64,000 bases of DNA from Erythroxylum novogranatense (Eukaryota; Streptophyta; Magnoliopsida; Malpighiales; Erythroxylaceae): contig CM057230.1 in assembly GCA_029891385.1 (NCBI GenBank), positions 23,192,847 through 23,256,846 on the forward strand, given 5' to 3'. The notes under the pieces were generated by a model. It saw only the letters and a list, made by a program, of their open reading frames with translations, was not told the DNA's origin and did not search any database. The position numbers were made by a program, and so were the translations under genes. This document shows, piece after piece, positions 11,992 through 23,940 of the stretch (position 1 is its first letter; the number at the start of each line of letters is the position of its first letter).

Positions 11992-12250
11992 GTGAGTAAC
12001 CTAGATGGTCTCACTTAATTAATTGTCTGTTTTAAATTCTGTATTGAATTATGATGTGAATTTGATTGTGTTAATTATGGACATTGAATGTCTGAGGCGT
12101 TTGATGCATAAATGAAATATTGAAAGTGTTCTTATATGTGAATTTGTCAAATTTCAACATATATGTTGAATGCCGAATCAAAGTATGAAGATAAATATGA
12201 ATGTGAATGTGATGCATTTTATTACATGAATGCATGAACAGATAATGACA

Positions 12251-12417
12251 GTTGCAACCTGAGCAGCACTGAAAATGAGCTTAAAGCTGAGAATGTGATT
12301 AAGAGCCAAAGGCTCACTATATATAATGAGCCCTGTATTCCTAATGAATAAGGGACAGCTTTCAATAAGCTCAGTATCCAAAATAGATACGAGACAGTTA
12401 TAGGAACTCGGTCACAA
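12251..12417 (+). repeat. LTR hairpin region, degenerate copy
   Basis: Left arm GTTGCAACCTGAGC (12251) and right arm CTCGGTCACAA (12407) can pair in part. Between them is a perfect small hairpin GAGC-CAAAG-GCTC (12303-12315), plus a degenerate one at about 12276 (GAGC-TTAAA-GCTG). It is the counterpart of the clearer arrays at 44438 and 61636. Confidence 0.6.
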
Positions 12418-13077
12418 AAATGTAAAAATAAAAAATTAGTCTAATGAGCATTACATATACAGTTAATATATATGTTTGAATGATTGTAATGTATTGTTGA
12501 CTTGTATTTAAATGAGAACGTGAGAATTGTTAATAAAGTGTTATGTGATGCTACATGATGATAATAAAATGATGTGAATTATGTAATTATATGTATTGAT
12601 GTGATGTATGAATTGAGTAAACCATTGAGGATGGTTACCTCACTGAGTTTGCAAAATTCACCAAAATTACAACGTTGACATTTCAGGACTAAAAGAGGAC
12701 ACTAGTAATAGAGAGACTCTACAAAAAGCATAGTTCTTGTACTTTTGGAAAGAAGAAATGGCTCAAAGGTTAGTCAACTGAGACTGAAGAATTACATAGA
12801 ATTTTTGTACAATTTCTCATGTGTGTAGCGTGTTTTGTATCTAGTTTTGATAATGTACATATAAGGATGAAATATGAAATGCTACAATGTACATATTCGA
12901 TTTTTATGAAATGAAATGAGGAATTCAATTTTAAAATATTGTGTCAATTACACATTAAAAGATGATGTCATGATTAAATGAGTGTCGTGACTGCTCTAGC
13001 AGGTCACCCTTGTAGGGTATGTGTTCGGATATCACTCAAGATATCGAGTACATGTCTTGTGAAAGTGAGATATTACA

Positions 13078-13240
13078 TAATTGTACCATAATTTTCCTAT
13101 AATGCCTTGAAAAGTTCATTCCAATAGATAAGAGTTTGTTTGTTATTGAGCTATGAAAATAAATCTAGCGTATATCCTTTAAAGTACGTTGCTATAGTAT
13201 TGACCTTAAAGTCTTTTGATATTTGATATCAATAAAAACA
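13078..13240 (-). pseudogene. Antisense gypsy gag N-terminal fragment
   Basis: On the minus strand the segment YWNELFKAL resembles the start of a retrotransposon gag (W-x-E-F/L-x-x-A-L), followed by a stop and ENYG. It joins in order to the gag fragment beyond the solo LTR, which supports the view that the LTR split one gag. Confidence 0.5.
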
Positions 13241-13274
13241 TTTCTTACCAGACTGAGTTTCTGAGGAACCAAAT

Positions 13275-13454
13275 ATGGATAAGAGTAAGTTAGAAAATGA
13301 TATTGGATGTAAAAATATTGATATGGATTTTGGTGCATTGAACTTTTATGGAGATGATGAGATTTTCCTTAATAGTGAAGATTTTGTACCAAATAAAAAT
13401 TGGGACCAATTCGATTTAAGCGAATATTTTCAATTTTATACCTTTTATTTTTAA
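13275..13454 (+). CDS. Orphan acidic ORF of 59 residues, unknown
   Basis: The ORF runs from ATG at 13275 to TAA at 13452-13454. The product is strongly acidic and aromatic, with DMDFGAL, YGDDEIFL, SEDF and WDQFDLSEYF-type stretches. This composition is typical of acidic activation tails of transcription factors. The frame is open only from 13257 and no other exon was found, so it could be an orphan last exon, a captured fragment or chance. I do not recognise a family. The surrounding DNA is AT-rich, with retroelement debris immediately to the left. Confidence 0.25.
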   Translation: MDKSKLENDIGCKNIDMDFGALNFYGDDEIFLNSEDFVPNKNWDQFDLSEYFQFYTFYF

Positions 13455-15019
13455 TTTCACTTATATTTGATATATATATTAAATTCTATATATGCAATAA
13501 AATGTAAAACTTATATTTGTAAGTTTTTTTATTTCAAGTTTCCTTTTTCTTTTTACATTCTTGGGTATCAACTCTTATTTTTATAGACCTATATTATTCT
13601 TATCATATAATGTTTTATTGTAATCAATTGAAATATTTAAAGTAATTTGTATTATTCTTTTGTAATTATATGCTAATGACCTTTTTATATTAATTAAATT
13701 TATTATTAGATACTAAATATAAATAATATTTATCTATATAAAATATGTAAAAATAATATTAATATAAATAAAGAGATAATTGGTATATCAAATTTATATT
13801 ATTATGATTTTTAAGATAAGGTAGAAGTAAAGTTAAAAACTATATAATACAATATATGGAGATACTATTTTGTAATCTTATAAAATTAAGATATTATTTT
13901 ATAATTTTAAAATCTAATACTGATCGATATCAATATTATATTGTATTAGAACCAAAATAGATAGTAAATTGAAATAATATTCGTAACATTAATTGAAATG
14001 ACGTTGACTAAGAATACTTTTGTTGAACTACTTTTATTTTCTAGTTGTGGCTTGTGGTTGGATAATTTCCACGTTGGATCTTAAGTTTTATTCAAACCTG
14101 CATCCACTTCAATGCTAATTTGTCTTTCTTTTTCTTTTTTTTTTGAAAAAGGAACTAGGGTTGGCCGTGAATCACTCGAGGAAACAGTTTCACTTCTATT
14201 TTTTTAGTTTTAGTTTTAATTTTCTGATTTTAATTTTTATTTTTAAATAAGAAAAATATATTTAATTATTTAATAATTAAATATTAGATAAAAGTTAAAT
14301 AAAATTATTTTATAAATAAATAAATAAAATTAATTTATTTTAATCTGTCACATAATATTTATTAATAAATCATTAGAAAATTATTATATTTTATTAAAAT
14401 AAATAATTTAACAATTAATATTTTATTTTATTTTATTTATTTTAATGTATATTTTAATTACAAAAGAAAATTTTATTTTAAAGATATTTTGAAATTAAAA
14501 TTTAATATTTATATTTGTTACCAAAATTAAATTAAATTATTCATAATTATTATTAATAATTAATATAACTAATTAAATATAATATTTAACTAAATTATTC
14601 GTGATTCTTATTAATAATAAATATTAAAAAATTAGTTAATAGAAAATTAGATTGTGAAAAATAGAGTCAAAAATAAAATATATATATAATATTTTTTTTT
14701 TTAAGTTTTAAGTGGAATAGATTATAACCAAAATATAAATAAACAGATTTTTTTATTAAATTTGATTATTGAAAAACAAAAAATTAAAAACATCAATGAA
14801 AACAAACCCTAAGGTTTCGATTAGCTACCAGGCTCAATCATGGGGAGGCCTTGTTGGGGCTATTTGTGCTAATCTTAAACAGTACAGATCAGCAGCACTA
14901 AAGTTATATTAGGCCTTAAACGCAGTGATAGACAATATTGAGCCCATAAGTTGCAATGGAAACAAATCACTGCCACCAGACCTAAGGAAGTTGGGAGCTA
15001 GAGAGAGATAGCCACAGAG
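13455..15019. other. AT-rich stretch and upstream region of the small gene
   Basis: 13455-14780 is very rich in A and T, especially 14200-14770, with no ORF or repeat I can name. From about 14800 the composition becomes ordinary. This part probably holds the promoter and 5' untranslated region of the gene starting at 15020, but I see no clear TATA box. Confidence 0.5.
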
Positions 15020-16912
15020 ATGGCGGGGTTTGGTGCATTTTGGGGAACGAGAGTGATGGAGATAGTGAAGAAGCACGACTCAGGTGGTCTCGTTTGGAAG
15101 AGGATTAAGCTTACCTCTACACGTAAAGCCAATGCCAAGAAACGCCTCCGACGCGTTTGGCAGGTTTTTACTCTTCTGTTTGCTGTTCCCTGATTCAGTT
15201 TCTGAAATTTTTTTATTCATACTTCTCTCTGCTTGTTCAATGCTCTTTAATTTTGGTCGCCCAGAAATTATATGTCTCAAACTTTTGTCCTTTTTAACCT
15301 TTTGTTGATGAATTGAGTTGGTTTTCGTTTCTGGTTAATTAAAAGGCAAGAAACTACGTCTGGACGTTAATGTGTTCTGAAGATTTTTCTAGTTGTTTTC
15401 CTCTTGATATTTGGTGAACCTTCCAAAATTTTGTTCTTTTCCCTTTTCTTGTTGATTGTAAGTGTCTTTGCTTTACTGGCTTAATTTAGAGTTGCTACTA
15501 TAATATGCTATTTAATGTCATCTTCCCCCGAAGCAAAATATTTCTCCACTTGTTTTATATGATATCTGGTAAACCTGACCGATTCTTTCTTGTGAATGAA
15601 AGTAGGTACAGCGTGGTTTCTTGTAGTAGAGTACCTTGATGTAGGAATAATCTCTGAGCAGCCATACTCTGACCTGGATTTGTGTCAAACGAATCAATTA
15701 TTTTGTTTTTGCTCTTTCAAGGGTTACTAAGCATTGAGTTGAAAACTTTATAAGAAATATTTGGAAAGAAGATAATGTAGAGGAGGTTGTCGGTCTTTTC
15801 CAGGGTATAGAAAATTCTCAGTTTTCTTTGATGCCATTACAAATAACAGTTACAATATTTCTTAACTATAATCTCAACTTACACGTTTGCAATATCAATT
15901 CCTTTTAATTTTCCCATAAACAGTCAGGATCTATTGTTATCATTTTTCTATGAAATATTTTAATTAGGATCTAATCGCTCCTCAGTAATGTGATAATTAC
16001 ACTGAAAAAAAAAAGTAGACAGAAGAAGAATATTAAGAATGAAATGGAGAGCGAACAAATGTCTCCTTTAATCCTGAGGTAAATCGCCCTTCAAAGTTGT
16101 GGGAAGTATTACTTTTAAACAAGCAGGAGAATAAAAGGAGGATAGGAGAATGGAAGCCGGAAAAGAAACAAATAATTTTGATTTATATGATGTCTAAACC
16201 ATAAAAAATGTGTTCATGACTCCTGGCTTAAAACATAAATGATTGAACTTTTCTGCCACCATGAACTTGGAATCTTGGTTACTATCCGCCTAACTTCTTT
16301 ACATCAAAATCCAGGCTTTGGGTGTATAATCCTAAGAGGACAGCCGCAGAAAATATACCATTATATGCTTTCTTTATAGCCTAGTCATTTGCAGTTAATA
16401 GGATAATAAGGTGACAAACTTCTTTATACGAAGCATAACTAGCATTGTCAAATTGAAGTTATACCTCTTAGCTTCCAATTTTATGCTTCGGGCGATCTTA
16501 TGGAAATCTAGCCCCTTGTAGAATACCAAGCAAATTTGCTTATTGTTATCAAGTGACCAATGATGATCTTATATGGAATGATTCAATATTCCCCTTTTGT
16601 CATATTTACTTTCATTGAGCTGTGTGTAAAAGTGCCTTCTTGTGTCCTATATTTTCTTGAGGTCAGCAGGTTGCCCCTGGTGCTTACCGAAATTACTTTC
16701 CTTTAAGATTATAGAAGGCTGTTTACACACTGATTTCTGTTGTGCACAGTCTCTGAATTCCTTGGTGTATTTAAAATGTAATAATTGAAACCGGCAATAT
16801 CATCTTTTTCCTACAGAATGAGGCTGTTTTAAAGGCTTGTTCTGAGCAACCTCCCTCGAAAGGTTCAGGTATTGCTGCTCCGAAAGTTGATGAGAGCGAG
16901 CCAAGGGAGTAA
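15020..16912 (+). CDS. Small conserved two-exon plant protein, 79 residues
   Basis: Exon 1 is 15020-15163 (48 codons) and exon 2 is 16817-16912 (31 codons plus TAA). The 1.65-kb intron has a normal GT start (CAG|GTTTTT) and a pyrimidine-rich end (CTACAG|AATG), with phase 0. The protein is small and basic in the middle: MAGFGAFWGTRVMEIVKK, then GGLVWKRIKLTSTRKANAKK and RLRRVWQNEAVLKAC, with a hydrophilic acidic end. I believe small plant proteins of this type are conserved, but I cannot name a function. There is no clear signal peptide or membrane segment; the Trp- and basic-rich start could be organelle-directed, which is a guess. The start ATG is the first in a GAGATGGCG context. The 3' end of the coding region was duplicated downstream (see 16866-17023). 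Confidence 0.8.
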
Positions 16913-17023
16913 ATGAGTTTGATGACTTGTGTAGTCACGAGCATCAGGTATTACTGCTCTGAAAGTTGATAAGAGCGAGCCGAGGGAGTAAATGAGTTTG
17001 CTGACTAATGTGTAGTTATGAGC
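16866..17023. repeat. 79-bp tandem duplication over the stop codon
   Basis: The two copies are 16866-16944 and 16945-17023, both starting CAGGTATT. The first holds the last coding residues, the TAA and the start of the 3' untranslated region. The second repeats all of this, including its own GAGTAAATGAG. The copies differ by several substitutions and small gaps, so the duplication is not very recent. Confidence 0.85.
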
Positions 17024-20000
17024 TGTGGGAGACCTCCATGGATTCATTTTCGTTGTAGTTTTATAGCTGACCACCATTTGGATCTTCATTTGACCAGAAA
17101 ACCTCTCTGCCTGTATCATTTTAATCCTTGGATTGTATATGACTTTGTATTGGCTGGGTTACATGCAATCAGCATAACTACCTAAACTTGATGAGATTTC
17201 TATGACGAAACTGTAATTTGCCAATAAGTTAATAATTCTGGTAGGTGTGTGTTCCTGCATGACTAAGCTTCAAATGTTTTCAACGCGTAGACATTGGTAA
17301 GAAACTGTAATTGCTGTTCTCAGATAAATAAAGGTTCTGCATGCTGATTTCTAACGGTCGGTGGAGTCAAAATATTTGACAGTATATTGTAATATGTCCC
17401 CAACTTCCTTTCAGGTAGCGTCCTAAGTCAGAGGCTTGATTCCAGTATGAAAATTGTTTGTGCTAGCGTTATACCTGTAACTATTGGCGTTTCATTCATC
17501 TATCGTGTTTCAATCCGTGATGGAATCTTAAATGATTTTTTTATTGTGGAATCTTTGCTTGCCCGGTGAGCAAGGTAGAAACTAGAGCAATGCTGACCCT
17601 TGTGTTGAGAAGTGGTCCAGATTGGCATTGAAGAAAATTGGGACTGAATAGGAATATGGACAGAGGATGAGAGGATAGCCGAAAAGGAAGTTTGACATCT
17701 CTCATAGTTTCTCATTTGTAGGCCAGACGGCTGACAGTGACCCTGAAGCTATTGAAATAAGTAAATTATGAATCTAATGACCTCTTAGGTCGCCTTATGC
17801 TAGATACATTAAGGAGGCCATAATTTAAAGTTGCATATTTACACGCAAGTCTAACATAACATGCCTGCCTTTCTAAGATAGTTCTTCATGTCCTAGTCCA
17901 ACATATGATACTTTCTTCGTCTTCTTCTTTGGCGGCTGATATATGCAGCTGGAGATTTATGAACCCTTTTGATGATAGAGTTGTGGCTGTCAAGATATGT
18001 TGCTGCCTATTTTGGCTACTTCTCGAAAAGCATATTTACTTTGCCTATACGGCAGTTTATGAAGAAACAACATTTAACAGGAAGCAGCAACTTGTTCCGT
18101 TGCCTCCCATCCGTGCTCCTTTTTATCGTGTCAGATGAGCTCATCGTGTAGAAAACCATTAATGCATGGAGTGGCCTGTCTTTTGGGCAAAAACCACGAA
18201 CCATTCATTTCCCAACTGTCTTTAGAGCCCACGAGAATCCTGAACTCTCGAAATTTTATAAGATGGGTTGCCTTCCAGTTACCTGCTGTATCTAAATAAC
18301 TCATCAATCTTCTATAGCGGCTATAAACTGTTGAAATTGAGTAATAAATTGGTTTGTAAAGGTTGTACAGTTTTTTGTGGATTATATACCCTTTTTTCCT
18401 CCAAAGAGATTAAGAAGGAAAAAAAAAAAAAAGAAGAAGAAGAGAGGAGATTGATGGCTGGTTGTTGAGGATAGAGGGGTTATAGGGCCCGTCACTTATG
18501 GTTTAGGGACCCATAACATGCGCTGTTCGTCGACTACATTCATTGTTAATCAGACTATCGACTGGTGGAATGAGGTTAGAATATTGGAGATGTCGTTGTT
18601 GCAGAGATACTAAGCAACCCCTCCTACAATTGTCTAAGCAAAACACCATTTTAAAATAGATTGGTTGGTTTTGGAACAGGTCAACATACACACACAAAAT
18701 TAATGCATAAAATCCAATCCCTGTCTACAACTCCAAGGTATTATAGCAATTCTGCAAATTGTCATCTCTGATTGCCGACTAAGACACCCGTATAATTTTG
18801 ATTTCTTATGACTTAACGGGGTAAGTTGTCTTGCTTTCTTTTCTTTGTGTGATTGACCCGGCTGAAATTTATATCAGGTCCAGGTGAGCCTACAGATTTT
18901 TGTCTACATACAATCTTTAGTGTGTGTCTGCAGTCTACCGTGACGGCCTTCCCACGTGATTGACAAAATGAAGCCCGAGTCAACAATCTACACAACTCAA
19001 AACCATTCTCTAATCTGTCTTGTACTATGAAAATTAGATACGAAGAAACCAAAACCAGAAACCAGAAACCAGCTTATTTTGTATGGAGAAAAGCTGTGGC
19101 CATCCTGATATGAGAACGCAAAACATGTTAATCTCAACCTGACTGCTTAAATTTCAATCTCATAAATGAAAACTTACCACAGTAGAAGTTCTTATTCTAG
19201 TTCAGAAAATTTTGTTTTTACTCTTCATGCAACGCTTCACAATACAACTCATCTTTCACGTTCTGGCATGAGTTTGAAAGAATTTTATTGGTTATGACTA
19301 CATGATCTTGTATAACAGAGTATAATATCATATGCTAAGCTAATTAAATACAAGAAAAAAATGTGACGTGAAGAACTTCAACAGCTAAGCCATGTCAAAA
19401 CAGCTATCACAAGAATCTGTGGTCGGCTGATTATCAACTTGGTTTCTTGTTTAATACCTTCTTAATTATTATTTTAAGTTTGCATTTTCCTTCCTGTTAT
19501 GGCTTGGCACTACCTCCATTTATGTATTGTCAAAGTTCATTCTAAGCCGTCCTTCTTGTCTCTGGCTAGCACTTGGCGCTTTTTCAGAGACTTCATGTCA
19601 AAACCCTTCTTAACCTGTCTTAAGCATATGATATCATTAACATTTGCGTCAGTTCAAAGCCTGACTTACAAGCTCAAATTTCCCCCTCTCCTGTAGGATA
19701 AACAAATATATTAGGTGATTATCGTCACTAAGCAAGTAGCATTTGCATGCATGACATGTCTACTTTGTAATCCCATTTGATTAAGATTAATCAAGAGTAT
19801 AGAACAATGGATTCGCAAGTGTTCAGCTTGATTTTGAAGTTTGCCGAAGTTGCAGATAGTTGGAAATTAAATGATATACTGCATAGTACTGCTAAAACAT
19901 ACATATGTTGCCTAACAATTTGGAATAGGAATAATTTTAATATTCAAGGAAGTTAAACTATCTGGTTATTACTTTATTCTGACATTAATCTCAAAACACT

Positions 20001-20936
20001 GAAAAAACTTGCAAGGTTGTAAGAAGTCACGAAGGACTTGGACCACAGCTCATCTTCACAGACTTCTCTTGCTCAAGAGTCCTATCTAATTTTGATCAGT
20101 CTTTATCTACTTTCACCTACTGGTCTTGGAAATTCAATTTTCTAGTTTAACATTTGATCCTTTGTACGAATGTACCTACTATCTTCCTGCTACTTGTAGC
20201 CCTGTGTGAGTACATGACAATGGCAGCGAATGTCGTAGAAAATTTTCCAGGAATGTCTGTTTCTTGAAACAATATTCGAATCAATTTCAGTGACATATGT
20301 TGGAGTGTGATTGAAGATAATGAAGTTAGAGATCCCACATGTGAAGGGGAATTAGGTTCTGAAAAGCAACAATTTCTCCTTTCTCTATAAAGAAAAGAGA
20401 AACTTGAAAGATTTTGTTCTAATTCTTATTCTGGACCTGCTGAGAAAAGGAGTTTCCTTTAAACAAAGTTCACGCTAAGAAAAATATACTTCTTTTCCCC
20501 TTCTATGGTCTTTCCACCTTTTGTTTTTCTTCCTTTCAACTTTCGGATTGATTCTCTTGAAAATCATTTGCCTTTTATTAAAGAACTAGCTCAGTATGTT
20601 AATGGAATGGCTAAGAGTTTGTGTAAACTTGATAGACGAAACAAATATGCGAAGAAAAAGAACACATCAGTCACTTTGAAACATTTTGGGATTTGACTAC
20701 AAGACGATCGGTTAACACCCTTTTCTCAACACAATACTGTTTAACGGTTAAACGCCGGTTCTTGTTTTTTTCTTCCATCTATTGTTTTTCCTGACATCTC
20801 TTTCTGCAGAACCATAATCACAGACAAGAGACCCTAATGAACAAGCACTAGATTGCCTACACCAGTATTCTGACTGAGAAAACAAGGGCACTATCAACTG
20901 ACTGAGAAAGTAAAAGAGGGCACTAAAACAGAGTGA
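17024..20936. other. Intergenic region without a supported gene
   Basis: Probable 3' untranslated sequence of the small gene lies to about 17330. A purine-rich run of A and GAA units lies at 18417-18445. Short open frames at 17905-18138 and elsewhere show no family motif, no consistent splice structure and no codon pattern that I trust. Nothing else can be supported. Confidence 0.5.
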
Positions 20937-22121
20937 CTATGGTTTTTTCCTCAAATATGGAAAATTGTGGCAACTACTACTTTCCTCGTGATCATCTGAT
21001 TCAGTGGAAGAAACCTCTGTGACTCCACTCAACCCTGAGGATGAGGAGGACGGTGCAAGATTCAAATCAGTCCTCTCCTTTGTCAAGAAATCATAGAAAA
21101 CAGGCCTTGGAGTCCTGAGTTTTTGCACTTTGTTATCACTTCCAAGTTGCAAGTTAGCCCCTTCGTTTCTGGTACCTCTCTTCTTCAAAAATATACGGCA
21201 GAGAACCCAATGTTTCATATCCACCATACAATCCTGAGAGGTTATAGCAAAGCTCAATCAATTTTAAGAAAGCGTGGTGTGGTTTAATTATCTTAAGAAC
21301 TTATAGCACAACGTTTGCTTCCCGGAAACAGAAACAAATGCCAACAGAATTGAACTGCAACGGAGACTCACCAAGGTCGAGTCCTTCTGAGGAGCCTCAT
21401 TGGTGGGTGTTTCGGTGCAGACAAGACGGTATTCGTGCATTATCCAATCCGTCCTAGACCCATGTGGGGGTTTTCCTCTATAAAAAACCAGAGTTTTCTT
21501 CATCCCCACGATTTTGTTGCCTTTGGAAGTCACAATATGCCTGTCAATCCCAGTTGCCTTCCAGTAACCAGAAGCTGTGGCTCTGTTGGATCTGTTCCCG
21601 TTGGGATACTTGGCTTCCCTGGTGCTAAAGAAGTACCTCTCTTGCTCCAAAGCACCTAAAGCCACAAATCGAAGGAGTCAAAACTAAAAATCCATTAAGT
21701 TCGTAAAAATCTGTTGAAAGCTTGCCATTTAAGCTCAAAGAACCGTTACAGTAGGTTGTCTAGTAGCATAAAGCATTATCACTAATTCAATTTACAATTT
21801 AACATAAAGCTATCTCCCTCTCCCTCTTTTTTTTGTAATTTTTTTTTGAAAGAGCTTTACACATAACCCTTCATGAAAAATCCATAATTTTGGAAAACAT
21901 TTCAACTTTCATAATCACCCAAGCACGTTCAAACACCAACCTGGCAAATCCCAAGGATCAGACTTGCAAACATCGACTTCAGGGATTATAGAGGCAGGCA
22001 AAGGGCAAGAGAAGACCTTTCGCTTCAAGTACTGAACAACAAGCTCCTCATCAGTTGGGTGAAACCTAAAACCAGGAGGCAATCTAAGCACACCATTCTT
22101 AACAAAATTTATCTTCTCCAT
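20937..22121 (-). CDS. NAC domain transcription factor, NAC083/VNI2-like
   Basis: Three exons on the minus strand: 22121-21941, 21655-21372 and 21233-20937, giving 253 residues. Both introns are GT-AG (CCAG|GTTGGT to TTTAG, and TTG|GTGAGT to CTCAG). All five NAC subdomains are present in order: A ([19 protein letters not shown], about 13-31), B ([16 protein letters not shown]), C ([30 protein letters not shown]), D ([26 protein letters not shown]) and E ([10 protein letters not shown], about 163-172). The tail is Ser- and acid-rich, as in regulatory regions of this family. The start [17 protein letters not shown] and the length match the Arabidopsis NAC083 (VNI2) group, which binds DNA in the nucleus and acts in xylem differentiation and senescence. 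The ATG at 22121 is the first in frame; the preceding codons are not Met. Orthology is inferred. Confidence 0.93.
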
Positions 22122-22450
22122 CTCCAAAAACCTACAAGCACTTCAAAATCAACAGTCTAAATGTGCCTCCTTTCCAAAAACCAGCTCAAAGATCAAATCT
22201 TTAAACCCAAAAAACAAGAATTACCCAACTACAGTTTTACTTCAAAGCCTCAAAATTCATCAAGAATCTTTACAACCCAGTAAGGGCCACAGAAAGAACA
22301 CTTCAAAAGATGAGCCACAAGAGCAAGAGAGAACAAGAACAAGAACAAGAAAAAAGATGAAAGCTTTGAACTTGGGTGTGTAAGGACATAAAGGAAGACA
22401 GAGTTTGCGAGGGTGGGTGTGTGTGGCCTAATGTAGAGAGAAAGCATAGG

Positions 22451-22458
22451 TTTTTATA
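22451..22458 (-). promoter_or_regulatory. Probable TATA box of the NAC gene
   Basis: The minus strand reads ACTATAAAAACC about 330 bp upstream of the NAC start codon, followed by a CT-rich tract that resembles a plant transcription start region. The leader would be about 300 bp. Confidence 0.5.
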
Positions 22459-23906
22459 GTAATGGGTGTGTGAGAGGGAGGTCAGCTGTGGAATACGGAC
22501 GATTCATTTGGCGTAAACCAGACTCAAACTCTTTAACTCCTTTTCTGTTTGACGTTATTTGTTCAGAAACGCTTAGGACTTTTAAAAGCAAGCAGTTATT
22601 AAATTTTAGGTTGTCTCTGCCAAAACTTTAAAGAGGAGAAGGAAAAAAATAAAAGAGAGAGAAAACTTCATAGAAAGTTGAAAAGAAACCGAATATGAAT
22701 CTTTTGCAGCCCTAAGAAAGCTGAGTTGTGTGTGACAACTCTTGCTGTTAAAACTTAAAACACCTTTCCTTTGTCTTTCCCTTTCAACCATAGTTTTCAA
22801 TGCCATTTCCCTAATTGCCCATTTACCTACTGTCATTGTTAGACTAGCTAAAGAACAAGTAGCGTTCGTTTATGCAAATGGGCTTGCTTCAGTAAATGTG
22901 TTCGTCACGGATAAAGCTATTGCTCATTAAGTAATCATTTTCCCTTGTTTGATCAAGAAAAAGCATTATGTTTTTCGTGTTAGGCAATAGACTTAGTTTG
23001 TTCATCTTTTGCCAAGTTTACTCTAACCGATAGGTAACAAGTACTAGTTCTCCATCTGAAGTTGGAATGCTATTACTTAATGAAACACGGTGATCCAGTT
23101 CAAGGGTTTTGGTTAATGATTGGCTAATATTGCATTCCAACACTAATTTCTTTTGCTTTTTGGAAAAGAAAATTGTGGACGGTGGAGGGGATAATTCGGA
23201 CAGGACAAGCAACGTTTTCGGGGGCAATTGGGTCGTTTAAGGAAAATGTGACAAACTAAGGAAAGCTTATAAGGTTAGTAGTCTCGTAAGGGTGAAGTCA
23301 CCTTATGTCATTGGCCGAATATCAAAGAGTTCAAAAGGCCCCAAAAGCAAAAGAAGAGAACATCTCACCGCACGTCATGCTTTGCTAATGCAGATTACCA
23401 ATTTCTTTGTTCATTACAACCTGTGAAAGTACATGCTTATGCCTCCTTTCACTTCATCTCTTAAATTAAAACCCCTTTTCTGGAGAACAAAATCCGCCAC
23501 CCTCCAGTTCAGTGAAAATGTCAGTCTGCTCCTTTACTTACCACCAACTTATGCTGTTAAACTCCTTTTCATCTTCACTTTTGACAGAAGGAGAGTTGCC
23601 CCTTAAGCATGCATGGTTCAGCCACTGAAATATCCCTCAATGTCTTAAAGTTGTTCCAATTTTAGAATTAGATTTCACTCTCTACTACTAATAATTTTGT
23701 TTATTATGGACTAATTTAATTGGATTTATCTCTTTATTTTTATGTTTTAAAAAAATATTTAATGCATTCCTTAAAAAAGATAATAAAATTTGTTTCATTT
23801 GTTCATCATCAAATTATATAGTTACTATTAATTTAATGGGATTTTTTAGAAAATTTGGATACTAAATTCACGGAGGCCAATTTCAAAACAATGCCTCGTA
23901 TCAAAG
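22459..23906. other. Intergenic, upstream of the NAC gene
   Basis: This holds upstream sequence of the NAC gene and an AT-rich stretch (23650-23870). Short frames on both strands show nothing recognisable. Confidence 0.45.
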
Positions 23907-23940
23907 TTTTTTTTTTTTTGGTAGATAAAGGAGATAGAAG

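Larger units (their letters stand above)
9583..13077 (+). mobile_element. Solo LTR (3.5 kb) inserted into antisense gag
   Basis: The start aligns to the family start TGTAACATC with two transitions (TATAATATC). The end reads GAGATATTACA after the family's terminal segment (TAGGGTATGTGTTCGGAT at about 13014). Flanks are TAGTT and TAATT, a 5-bp target duplication with one change. Both flanks are antisense gypsy gag, so the insertion split a gag. No internal element sequence is present, so it is a solo LTR left by recombination. It keeps the donor-like site at 10369, palindromic repeats at 11008-11080, the candidate exon 11924-11991, the hairpin region 12251-12417 and the acceptor-like site ending at 12686. 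Confidence 0.8.

Noticed and set aside
21435..21659. 74-residue plus-strand frame over the NAC gene
   Set aside because: It is the reverse strand of NAC exon 2, whose NAC motifs and splice sites are clear.
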